Assembly: GCA_030631725.1 (NCBI GenBank)
Contig: DAOVKO010000011.1
Coordinates: 1 to 18,172, forward strand
DNA: 18,172 nucleotides
Source of the DNA: Actinomycetes bacterium
GTDB taxonomy: Bacteria > Planctomycetota > Phycisphaerae > JAACET01
Direction of reading: 5' to 3'
Part shown: piece after piece, positions 7,441 to 13,897 of the stretch
Position numbering within the stretch: position 1 is the stretch's first letter
Layout: the number at the start of each line of letters is the position of its first letter
Translations under genes and position numbers: made by a program
Notes under the pieces: generated by a model
Database searches by the model: none
Told to the model about the DNA's origin: nothing
Seen by the model: the letters and a program-made list of their open reading frames with translations, nothing else

Positions 7441-7613
7441 GCTCTCTCAGACCCGCAACAATTATAACACAAAGCAGATTTTATGTCAAGTTTTTTCTTG
7501 TATTTTGAAAGCGGGGGTATTTCCCGCAACGTGTTTTACGGCAAGACGTTAGATGTATTGGCCCATAAAAGGCGAGATTTTTTTGAGCATCTGGAGCTCC
7601 CCTGGATGAGAGC
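7441..7613 (-). promoter_or_regulatory. PEP-CTERM upstream regulatory block, copy A
   Basis: About 173 bp that align along their whole length with 8751-8927 upstream of the other PEP-CTERM gene. Conserved landmarks are a GAGAGAGCG motif just after the transcription start, the promoter, an A/T tract upstream of the -35, an inverted repeat GCGGG-N7-CCCGC (7511-7527) some 22 bp upstream of the -35, and a distal element (7578-7613) that includes a seven-T run, TGAGC and CTGGAGCTCCCCTGGATGAG. The inverted repeat and distal element are candidate protein-binding sites. Confidence 0.7.
7461..7489 (-). promoter_or_regulatory. Consensus sigma70 promoter of PEP-CTERM gene 1
   Basis: The minus strand has TTGACA (7489-7484), a 17-bp spacer and TATAAT (7466-7461), with TG one base before the -10 (extended -10). 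Transcription should start near 7454, about 200 nt before the ATG. Confidence 0.85.
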
Positions 7614-7720
7614 CAAGGCGGCTGGCAGCAGGATAGGAGCAAGACAAAGGGCTGTGCCCTTGTGCACAGCCCTTTAATTGGTCAACAAAATGTCTGTTCT
7701 TCGCCTATGCCCTGCGTTTT
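7614..7720. repeat. PEP-CTERM gene 3' block, copy 2
   Basis: About 107 bp, the counterpart of 6374-6485. It holds the terminal codons for Lys-Arg-Arg-Ala, the stop, a 3' untranslated region containing the near-identical GTTGACCAA region, and a terminator hairpin. It abuts regulatory block A without a gap. Confidence 0.8.
7646..7675 (-). terminator. Stem-loop terminator of PEP-CTERM gene 2
   Basis: AAAGGGCTGTG and CACAGCCCTTT form a perfect 11-bp stem with an 8-base loop, about 30 nt beyond the stop codon. A moderately T-rich GTCTTGCT follows on the minus strand. Confidence 0.65.
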
Positions 7721-8658
7721 TTTCGTAACAGCATGGCACCAATACCACCAATGCTAAGCAAGACTAAGGTCACTGGCTCGGGAGTCACGGTGACATGGTC
7801 CCAGTAGTTGAGCAAGCCGCCAAGCGTCTGGCCAGGGATGATCTGGGCCTGGGCCTGCAGAATACCATTCTCATAGAACTGCAATGACTTAACTTGAGTC
7901 CAATCGAGGATCGGACCTGTACTGCCTGGCGGTTGGGAAGCAGGGACGAGGAAGTTAGGACCAATGTACGGCCAGGGCGCCAGCCCGGGCGGTGCACTAT
8001 CGACAATTGCACTGCCTGCCACTACAGCCGCACCTTTGGGACCAATGTTGATCGTTACGGTCTGCATAACATTGTTTGCCAGCGACGACAGGCCGATTGC
8101 GCCGGGATCATTGGCTAGGGCTAGGGGAGGATATCCAGCCTGGTCGGTGTTGAATCCCCAGCCGCCGAGGATATTGCTGTTGTTGTCGATCCCCACTACG
8201 CTGACCGACATTATTCCTAGAAACACATCCTTGGCCGGCGCATTCGGATTTGCGCCCGCACCGGGAATGGGATTCCCATTTTTGTCGATCCAGTTACCCG
8301 GCGGGTTAATCGACATAATAATCTGCTGATTAGTCAGATCCGGGTCCTCAACGAAGAGCAACTCCCAACCTGCTTGAGCTTCTGCGACTGAGTTGGGGCC
8401 AGGATCTACAACATCCCAACTCATCATCAGGGTGTTCGGCGTACCATCACTTGAAGTCTCGCCGTACGTCAACAAGGGCGTTTCCAGCAGGTCATCCCCC
8501 TCAGACAGATATGTACCCGCAACAACAGGGCTAATCGTAAACTGCGCGCCCGAAGGATCCTCGGCGAAGTCCGCCACTTCTATGGGCAGGGCATGGGCCA
8601 AGCCGCTCACGAACATCAAAACACTAAACAATGCTAGTAACCATTTTGCTTTCTTCAT
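7705..8658 (-). CDS. PEP-CTERM sorting-domain protein 2, function unknown
   Basis: A 317-aa secreted protein. The signal peptide is MKKAKWLL followed by a hydrophobic core ending at GLAHA (about residue 23). The C terminus shows TPEPVT, a hydrophobic helix and RKKRRA, the PEP-CTERM exosortase signal. The body is rich in Gly, Pro, Asn and Asp and reads like an extracellular beta-rich domain, but I do not recognise it. The frame is open 42 codons further upstream; the start at 8658 is preferred because AAGGA lies 7 nt before it, a signal peptide begins there, and the extension would cover the mRNA leader and promoter. It is transcribed from its own promoter (8773-8801). The 5' end AGAGTCATGA resembles that of the other PEP-CTERM gene. 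Confidence 0.85.
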   Translation of the reverse strand: MKKAKWLLALFSVLMFVSGLAHALPIEVADFAEDPSGAQFTISPVVAGTYLSEGDDLLETPLLTYGETSSDGTPNTLMMSWDVVDPGPNSVAEAQAGWELLFVEDPDLTNQQIIMSINPPGNWIDKNGNPIPGAGANPNAPAKDVFLGIMSVSVVGIDNNSNILGGWGFNTDQAGYPPLALANDPGAIGLSSLANNVMQTVTINIGPKGAAVVAGSAIVDSAPPGLAPWPYIGPNFLVPASQPPGSTGPILDWTQVKSLQFYENGILQAQAQIIPGQTLGGLLNYWDHVTVTPEPVTLVLLSIGGIGAMLLRKKRRA

Positions 8659-8750
8659 GACTCTTTCCTTCTTCCTTCCTTCTCGTGATTCCAGAAACTT
8701 ATAACCTTGCCGCACCTTAAAAAGAACGGGTGCGATGAGGTACGTAACAC

Positions 8751-8927
8751 GCTCTCTCTCACACCGGCATAAATTATAACACAAACGAGATTTTTAGTCA
8801 AGCTTTTTTTTTATTTTCCTGAAGGCGGGGAATCTCCGCAACATCTTTTATACCAAGTGGTTAGCTGTATTGGCCTATCGGGGCGAAAAATTTTTTTGAG
8901 CTTCTGGAGCTCCCCTGGATGAGGGCC
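8751..8927 (-). promoter_or_regulatory. PEP-CTERM upstream regulatory block, copy B
   Basis: About 177 bp aligning with 7441-7613. It contains the promoter, an A/T tract upstream of the -35, the inverted repeat GCGG-N7-CCGC (8825-8839) and the distal element with CTGGAGCTCCCCTGGATGAG (8903-8922 region). It fills the space up to the end of the HAD phosphatase gene. The region between it and the start codon (8659-8750) is the predicted mRNA leader, with a CGCACC/GGTGCG hairpin. Confidence 0.7.
8773..8801 (-). promoter_or_regulatory. Consensus sigma70 promoter of PEP-CTERM gene 2
   Basis: The minus strand has TTGACT (8801-8796), a 17-bp spacer and TATAAT (8778-8773), again with an extended -10 TG. 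Transcription should start near 8766, about 108 nt before the ATG. Confidence 0.85.
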
Positions 8928-8939
8928 AGGGGACTAGAC

Positions 8940-9518
8940 TTAGAGGTCTAGGAGGTCGAGGAGCTGATCGAGGGTGTCGATGGTCTGCCAAGCCAGGGGA
9001 ATAAACTCGGCGTTGCGTTCGTTGCGAAGAAGTACCGAGCGGGCCCCGGCGTCGTTGGCAGACTGCAGATCAAAGAGGTAATCGCCGACGAGGATCGTCT
9101 GGGCAGGGGTAACGTTGAGGCTGGCACAAATGGCCAGGACGGGCTCGGGAGAGGGCTTGACGGGTGGGTCCTCACGGGAGTAGATAATCTCAAAGCTCAA
9201 GTTGTGGCGGTCCATAACGGTCCGGGCAGAGGCGCTGGAATTTCTGGTGAGCAGGGCGGTTCTGATGCCCCGCTGGGCCAAAGCGGCAAGAACGGTGTGT
9301 GCATGGGCGTCCAGGCGAGCCTCGCGGGCGGCCTGGGACTCGTGCTCTTCGAGGATTTGCATGGCCCGGCGACGATCCGGGGCGGACATCTTTTGGAGGG
9401 CTTCGAGGACCGCGCCGTCGGATAAACCGATGCGGCGCCGAATAAGGTCAAAGTCCAGATCGCTGTGGACCAAAGTGCCGTCCAGATCGAAAATAACGGC
9501 CTTTACTGTTTGAGCCAT
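8940..9518 (-). CDS. HAD-superfamily phosphatase (phosphoglycolate phosphatase-like)
   Basis: A complete 192-aa cytoplasmic hydrolase that probably removes phosphate from a small metabolite. Motif I is FDLDGTLVHSD with nucleophile Asp11 and Asp13, motif II is the Thr in LLTRNSS (Thr91), motif III is Lys121 in PPVKPSPEP, and motif IV is VGDYLFDLQSANDAG with Asp146 and Asp150. A small helical cap sits between motifs I and II. The pattern KPxPEP and the length fit the Gph/PpaX/beta-phosphoglucomutase-like group. GGAG lies 10 nt before the ATG. It is divergent from the TsaC/phosphatase fusion, separated by 113 bp. The substrate is not predictable from sequence. Confidence 0.87.
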   Translation of the reverse strand: MAQTVKAVIFDLDGTLVHSDLDFDLIRRRIGLSDGAVLEALQKMSAPDRRRAMQILEEHESQAAREARLDAHAHTVLAALAQRGIRTALLTRNSSASARTVMDRHNLSFEIIYSREDPPVKPSPEPVLAICASLNVTPAQTILVGDYLFDLQSANDAGARSVLLRNERNAEFIPLAWQTIDTLDQLLDLLDL

Positions 9519-9555
9519 GGACGAATCACTCCGGAGGAGAAGGAAAAACTAAGTC

Positions 9556-9583
9556 TTGAAAATCCGCGTCAACAAAGTATGAT
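9556..9583 (+). promoter_or_regulatory. Possible promoter for the tsaC-phosphatase/rpiB pair
   Basis: TTGAAA (9556-9561) and TATGAT (9578-9583) are 16 bp apart; transcription would start near 9590, about 42 nt before the ATG at 9632. The match is moderate. Confidence 0.4.
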
Positions 9584-9631
9584 GAGATTGTAAGGGCAGG
9601 GCAGTAATGGGGTCCATGAAAAAGCAGTCAG

Positions 9632-10753
9632 ATGAAGACACGGCTAATCAAATTGGTCCCGGGCAAGTCAGTTGGACAGGCGCTAAAAGAAGCTGGGCAG
9701 GTCTTGGGGGCAGGGGGGCTGGTAGCGATTCCGACGGAGACGGTCTATGGTATAGCTGCAAATGCCGCGGATTCGACGGCTATAAAGAAACTGCGCAGGC
9801 TCAAAGAACGCAGTAAAAGTGAGCCGTTCACACTGCTGATAGCCGAGAAGCAGCAGGCGAGCGATTATGCGGGCCAGTTGAGCTGGCCGGGGACCAGACT
9901 GGCCCAGCGGGGTTGGCCCGGACCGCTGACATTGGTTTTTGATGTGGGCAAGGGACGTCCGGCGGGCAGGAAGAAACTGAAAGCCGAGCAGGCAAAGAAC
10001 ATATACCATCGGGGGACTATCGGGCTGCGCTGTCCGGATCAGCAGGAAACACGAAAGCTGCTGAGCGAGTTGGATTTTCCGGTGGTAGCGCCCAGCGCCA
10101 ATTGCAAGGGGCAAGCACCGGCGGTCCAGGCCAGCGAGGTGCTGGCGGCTCTGGATGGGGAGCTGGAGCTGGTGCTGGACGGGGGCAGCTGTCGGTACGG
10201 TCGGGCCAGCACGGTTGTAGAGGTAAAACGCGGCCAATATAGAATCATTCGGCAAGGGGTGCTGGACGAGCGAATAATAGGCCAGATGGCCCGGATGCGA
10301 ATAATGTTCGTGTGCACGGGCAACGCCTGCCGCAGTCCCATGGCAGTAGGGCTATTTGAATTGAAAGCGGCCCAGAAGCTCGGCTGCAAGCCGGAAGAAT
10401 TGGCCCAGCGAGGTTTGGAGGTGTTTTCCAGCGGGACAATGGGTTTGGCGGGCTGTGGGGCCAGTGCCAACGCCATAGAAGCGGCCGGTGAGCTAGGGGC
10501 TCAGATCAGCCAACATCTAAGCGAAGGGCTGAATAAGGAGAATATCGGGCGAGCCGACCATATCCTGGTGATGACGCGGGAACATCTGCAACAGGTGCTT
10601 CGGGTGCTGCCGGAGGCAAAAAACAAGACAAAATGTCTTGACCCCAGGGGAGATATCAGCGATCCTATTGGCCTGAATCTACAGGGGTATCGGCAGTGCG
10701 CGGCCCGGCTGGCGACGTCCATCGATTGTCTAGTGAAAGAGCTGAAAATATGA
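9632..10753 (+). CDS. tsaC: Fusion: threonylcarbamoyl-AMP synthase (TsaC/YrdC) + low-molecular-weight protein phosphatase
   Basis: A 373-aa two-domain protein. Residues about 5-210 are a YrdC/TsaC domain (PTETVYG at 34-40, KxRxxxxPF-like LKERSKSEPF, APSANCKG at 153-160) that makes threonylcarbamoyl-AMP for the t6A37 modification of ANN-decoding tRNAs. Residues about 222-373 are a low-molecular-weight tyrosine/arginine phosphatase with P-loop CTGNACRS (Cys228, Arg234) and the general acid in DISDPIG (Asp344). The linker is only about ten residues and there is no intervening stop. Bacillus has the same order as separate genes, ywlC-(ywlD)-ywlE-ywlF. YwlE has Thr at the P-loop position that is Ala232 here and Ile in typical tyrosine phosphatases, so the substrate type is open. 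The Shine-Dalgarno is weak. The stop overlaps rpiB in ATGA. Confidence 0.9.
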   Translation: MKTRLIKLVPGKSVGQALKEAGQVLGAGGLVAIPTETVYGIAANAADSTAIKKLRRLKERSKSEPFTLLIAEKQQASDYAGQLSWPGTRLAQRGWPGPLTLVFDVGKGRPAGRKKLKAEQAKNIYHRGTIGLRCPDQQETRKLLSELDFPVVAPSANCKGQAPAVQASEVLAALDGELELVLDGGSCRYGRASTVVEVKRGQYRIIRQGVLDERIIGQMARMRIMFVCTGNACRSPMAVGLFELKAAQKLGCKPEELAQRGLEVFSSGTMGLAGCGASANAIEAAGELGAQISQHLSEGLNKENIGRADHILVMTREHLQQVLRVLPEAKNKTKCLDPRGDISDPIGLNLQGYRQCAARLATSIDCLVKELKI

Positions 10754-11226
10754 AATTGAGCATAGCGGCAGACCACAGGGGGTTTCAGGCCAAGGAACGA
10801 ATGAAAGCGTTCCTGTTAGAGCTGGGGCATGAGCCTGAGGACTTCGGGACCGATTCGCCAGAGCCTTGCGACTATCCGGATTGCGCGTACCCGGCGTCCA
10901 AAGCGGTAGTTGAAGGACAGGTCGAACGTGGTATTCTCTTCTGCGGGACGGGCATAGGGATGTCGCTGACGGCCAATAAAGTACGAGGTATTCGGGCGGC
11001 ACTGTGCCACGACGAAGTCAGCGTAGATATGGCCCGACGTCACAACAACGCGAATATACTTTGCCTGCCGGCCGACCTGCTGGGGGAAAAGCAAATGATG
11101 CAAATCATCCGCATCTTCCTGGAGGCCCCCTTCGACGGGGGACGGCACCTGAGGCGGATTAATAAACTAACCCAGATCGAGCAAGAACAAAGCTCAGCCC
11201 CTTCGGACACTTCCTGTCCTTCCTAA
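10750..11226 (+). CDS. rpiB: Ribose-5-phosphate isomerase B
   Basis: A 158-aa RpiB/LacA/LacB-family isomerase that interconverts ribose 5-phosphate and ribulose 5-phosphate in the cytoplasm. ADHRGF near the N terminus (Asp8, His9), the catalytic Cys65 in FCGTGIGMS, the anion hole GTGIG and the phosphate-binding ARRHNNANIL region are all present. The ATG at 10750 overlaps the stop of the preceding fusion gene by 4 nt (ATGA), indicating translational coupling; the frame extends 18 codons upstream inside that gene but homology begins at MKLSIAADHRG. The last dozen residues (QSSAPSDTSCPS) are an unconserved tail. Confidence 0.93.
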   Translation: MKLSIAADHRGFQAKERMKAFLLELGHEPEDFGTDSPEPCDYPDCAYPASKAVVEGQVERGILFCGTGIGMSLTANKVRGIRAALCHDEVSVDMARRHNNANILCLPADLLGEKQMMQIIRIFLEAPFDGGRHLRRINKLTQIEQEQSSAPSDTSCPS

Positions 11227-11267
11227 TCAGTCCTGCTCTCATAGCAAGGCGTGCCAAGTCTACCGGA

Positions 11268-11281
11268 GGGGTGAATACCCC
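11268..11281. terminator. Short hairpin between convergent rpiB and trkA
   Basis: GGGGT-GAAT-ACCCC lies in the 58-bp gap between the two convergent genes. It could end transcription from either side, but it lacks a T run. Confidence 0.3.
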
Positions 11282-11284
11282 CAC

Positions 11285-11950
11285 TTAGCCGGCGGGCAGG
11301 CGCTGTAGATCGGCGTCGCCGCCCAGAACGATGAGAGTATCCTCGGCGTTGACAACCTCGTCGGGCAGAGGGACCACACAGAAATCACGGCGTTCAGTAG
11401 CGGGGGATTCGCGGCGGATGGCGGCGACATTAATGTGGTATTTGTTGCGGAGGTCCAATTGGCGCAAAGTTTTGCCGACAAAAGAAGCGGGGGCCTGTAA
11501 TTGAATCAAGCTGTAGCCGGGGGCCAACTGCAGGGGGTCGAGCAAGTGAGGATGGACCAGACGGCGGGCCAAGTGAATGGCCGACTCGTCCTCGGGGTAG
11601 ATAACCTCGTGGGCGCCGACGCTGCGGAGGATGTGGCCTCGCACGCTGGAGGTGGCCCGGGCAATGATGCGTTTCAGGCCGAGGGACTTCAGTACGGCGG
11701 TGGTCATAGCGGCGGCTTCGAACTGGGTGCCCATGGCAACCACGGCGACGTCGAGCTTGTTTATGCTCTGAGCCACCAGGGCCCGGGAGTCGGTGGAATC
11801 CATCCTAAGGGCTAAGGTAACGTCGTCGCGGATCTGCTCGATAATGTCGGGGTCGCGGTCGATGGCTATGATTTCAGCTCCGGAAGAAGTCAACTGGCCG
11901 GCCAGACGGCGGCCAAAACGTCCCAATCCGATAATGGCGTAGCGGTCCAT
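11285..11950 (-). CDS. trkA: TrkA/KtrA-type potassium uptake regulatory subunit (RCK protein)
   Basis: A 221-aa cytoplasmic gating subunit with an RCK_N Rossmann domain (IIGLGRFGRRLA at 6-17, the acidic residue after the second strand in IIAIDRD) and an RCK_C domain from about residue 140 (LQAPASFVGKTLRQLDLRNKYHINVAAIRR). Such proteins form rings that bind nucleotides and control K+ flow through a TrkH/KtrB channel. The single RCK pair fits the KtrA size class rather than the doubled E. coli TrkA. It lies 85 bp after trkH on the same strand, the natural partner. Confidence 0.93.
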   Translation of the reverse strand: MDRYAIIGLGRFGRRLAGQLTSSGAEIIAIDRDPDIIEQIRDDVTLALRMDSTDSRALVAQSINKLDVAVVAMGTQFEAAAMTTAVLKSLGLKRIIARATSSVRGHILRSVGAHEVIYPEDESAIHLARRLVHPHLLDPLQLAPGYSLIQLQAPASFVGKTLRQLDLRNKYHINVAAIRRESPATERRDFCVVPLPDEVVNAEDTLIVLGGDADLQRLPAG

Positions 11951-11970
11951 GATAAGCCTCCGAACAGATG

Positions 11971-12014
11971 GATTCCCGCTCCCTGCCTACGCAGGGACAA
12001 GCTTCGCGGGAATG
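11971..12014. repeat. REP-like repeat between trkH and trkA
   Basis: Outer arms ATTCCCGC (11972-11979) and GCGGGAAT (12006-12013) enclose an inner hairpin CCCTGC-CTAC-GCAGGG (11981-11996). The end CTTCGCGGGAATGACA matches the reverse complement of the repeat at 5082 at 15 of 16 positions. It lies inside a transcribed spacer and could alter the trkH:trkA mRNA ratio. Confidence 0.6.
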
Positions 12015-12035
12015 ACAGAAAGATAGGAAATGACA

Positions 12036-13829
12036 CTATCCGATGACCAAGGGCTCAGAAGGATAATCATACCTTGCCGGCCGACGGCGGGCACTGACGG
12101 CCACCAGGAAGGTCAGGGGCCCGAGCCGACCAAGAAACATACCCACCATAAGAATATACTTTCCTACAGTAGTCAACCTTGTAGTCAGGCCGGTGCTCAG
12201 GCCGACGGTACCGCAGGCACTGGCGGATTCAAAAAGAAGCTCGGCCAAGGAGGACTCTTTGGGCTGGGCGAGCGAGAGGGCCAAGGTCACGACTACGAGC
12301 AGAGCCAGAAAGAGAATAAGCAAGGCCCCGGCGCGGCGGAGGGTCTCCAGGGCTAAGGTGCGTCCGAAGGCTTCGACATTATCGCGGCGGCGGAGAGTGG
12401 CCCAGGCACTAAGCACCAGGACGGCCAAGGTTATGGTCTTGAAACCGCCGGCCGTAGAGGCAGGCGAACCTCCGACAACCATCAAGGCCGTCAAAAGGAA
12501 TTGACCACCGGGGGGCAAGTCCTTGACCACAATGGTATTGAAGCCGGCTGTTCTGGCGGTGACGCTCTGAAAGAATGCCCCGGGCAAAGTACAACGGCCC
12601 AAGAGTAGCAAGGCCAAGGTTCCCAGAATAATCAGGGCCAAGGAGGTGGTCACGGCCAGCTTGGTCTGCAAGGTAAAGCGTGGACGCACGGGGGCCAACT
12701 CAGCGCCGAGGACGAACTTGCTATGCTGGCGAAAACGGTCAACGGTACCGGCAAGGGACATTCGGGCGATGTTGTAAAGCACGGGGAAGCCGAGGCCGCC
12801 AATGATAATCAAAGGACAAAAGACGGCGTAAACCCGCCAGGAACCGGCGAAGCCGCGAAGGCTGTTGTTGAAAAGGCTGAAGCCGGCGTTGCAGAAAGCG
12901 GAGATGGCATGAAAAATGCTGTAGTAGACTCGCTGCCCCTGGGAGAAATGGTCCGGCCAAAGTGAGAACAAACAAATGGCGCCCAAAACCTCGAGGAGCA
13001 AGGTGGTGATGAGGATGAACTTCAACATGCGGGCGATTTTGCCCAGGATTCCCTCGGAGAGTAACCCCTGATAAAAGGTTCCCTCGCGCAGGCCCATGGT
13101 GCGTCCGATCATCAGGGCAAACGTGGTGCCGAACATCATGATGCCCAGGGCACCGAGCTGAATCATGGCGAGAATGACGATCTGGCCGAAGGTGGAAAAA
13201 TCCTGGCCGGTATCGCGGACGACCAAGCCGGTAACGCAGGTGGCACTGACGGCAGTGAAGAAGGCGTCGGCTACGCTAATGCTGGTGTTTGGAGCATTTG
13301 GGTTTTCCTCGGAGGGGGCAGGCAGGGCGCGGGGAAGTTGCAAAAGGCCGGCTCCGCAAATAATGACCACCAAGAAACTGATAATCAATAACCTGGCCGG
13401 CGGCAGGCCGGACTCGGACAGGTGAATGTTGAGTCGCAATAAATTCAAACCGAGCAGTCCCAAGATGTAGGCTTGGACGATGGTTATGTAAACCATACCG
13501 GCCGAGGCGAAGCGGTAGCCCAAGCGGCGGGCTAAGAAGATGGCGGCGACCACCAGAACGATCAGGGCCAAGTGCGGCCAAATGTGTTTAACATAGGCCC
13601 AGCGGTTCGAGGAGATCAGAAGGCAGATCAACTTATCGAGGAGAAAGTAGGCTAATATAGAAATCTGGAGGGTGTGCAGCCATTTGACAGGGACGGGGGG
13701 ATGATAAAAGCCATACTCGCAGAGAAGGCTAAAGAGGGCGGCCAGGGCAGCCACGGTCATGGCTACGCTCAAGACGCGGCGCAAACGACGATAAGCCAAC
13801 TCAGGTGAACGAAGCAAAGGATGGATCAT
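12036..13829 (-). CDS. trkH: TrkH/KtrB family potassium channel subunit
   Basis: A 597-aa inner-membrane K+ uptake protein. The four pore loops with their selectivity-filter glycines are visible: TCVTG (197-201), CNAGF (313-317), RTAGF (426-430) and GTVGLSTG (540-547); the conserved GGSPASTAGGFKT stretch (453-464) is also present. About 145 residues with four or so extra hydrophobic segments precede the family core, making it longer than KtrB (about 450 aa). K+ moves inward under control of the TrkA ring encoded next. No ribosome-binding site precedes the ATG; instead a promoter -10 ends 7 nt before it, so the transcript may be leaderless. Confidence 0.93.
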   Translation of the reverse strand: MIHPLLRSPELAYRRLRRVLSVAMTVAALAALFSLLCEYGFYHPPVPVKWLHTLQISILAYFLLDKLICLLISSNRWAYVKHIWPHLALIVLVVAAIFLARRLGYRFASAGMVYITIVQAYILGLLGLNLLRLNIHLSESGLPPARLLIISFLVVIICGAGLLQLPRALPAPSEENPNAPNTSISVADAFFTAVSATCVTGLVVRDTGQDFSTFGQIVILAMIQLGALGIMMFGTTFALMIGRTMGLREGTFYQGLLSEGILGKIARMLKFILITTLLLEVLGAICLFSLWPDHFSQGQRVYYSIFHAISAFCNAGFSLFNNSLRGFAGSWRVYAVFCPLIIIGGLGFPVLYNIARMSLAGTVDRFRQHSKFVLGAELAPVRPRFTLQTKLAVTTSLALIILGTLALLLLGRCTLPGAFFQSVTARTAGFNTIVVKDLPPGGQFLLTALMVVGGSPASTAGGFKTITLAVLVLSAWATLRRRDNVEAFGRTLALETLRRAGALLILFLALLVVVTLALSLAQPKESSLAELLFESASACGTVGLSTGLTTRLTTVGKYILMVGMFLGRLGPLTFLVAVSARRRPARYDYPSEPLVIG

Positions 13830-13836
13830 GACGATA

Positions 13837-13866
13837 ATTCTACGGAGATTTGGTGGGCCCTGTCAA
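13837..13866 (-). promoter_or_regulatory. Promoter placed for a leaderless trkH mRNA
   Basis: The minus strand has TTGACA (13866-13861), an 18-bp spacer and TAGAAT (13842-13837). The usual start of transcription would be at 13830, one base before the trkH ATG at 13829. Confidence 0.6.
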
Positions 13867-13897
13867 GCGCGGCTGAGGGGGACGCAAACAGCTCCGA

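Larger units (their letters stand above)
7253..7704. other. Spacer between the two PEP-CTERM genes
   Basis: This 452-base stretch has no gene. From high to low coordinates it consists of the 3' block of PEP-CTERM gene 2 (from 7704 down to 7614), directly joined to the promoter block of PEP-CTERM gene 1 (7613-7441), then a predicted untranslated leader of about 200 nt. The leader has small hairpins such as GGAC-GTTGG-GTCC but no riboswitch I recognise. Confidence 0.7.

Noticed and set aside
8659..8784. N-terminal extension of PEP-CTERM protein 2
   Set aside because: It would place 42 residues before a good signal peptide and would cover the promoter -10 region and mRNA leader.
9607..9816. Small plus-strand ORF overlapping the start of the TsaC fusion
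   Set aside because: It is out of frame with the TsaC domain, shows no domain of its own, and ends inside the well-conserved gene.
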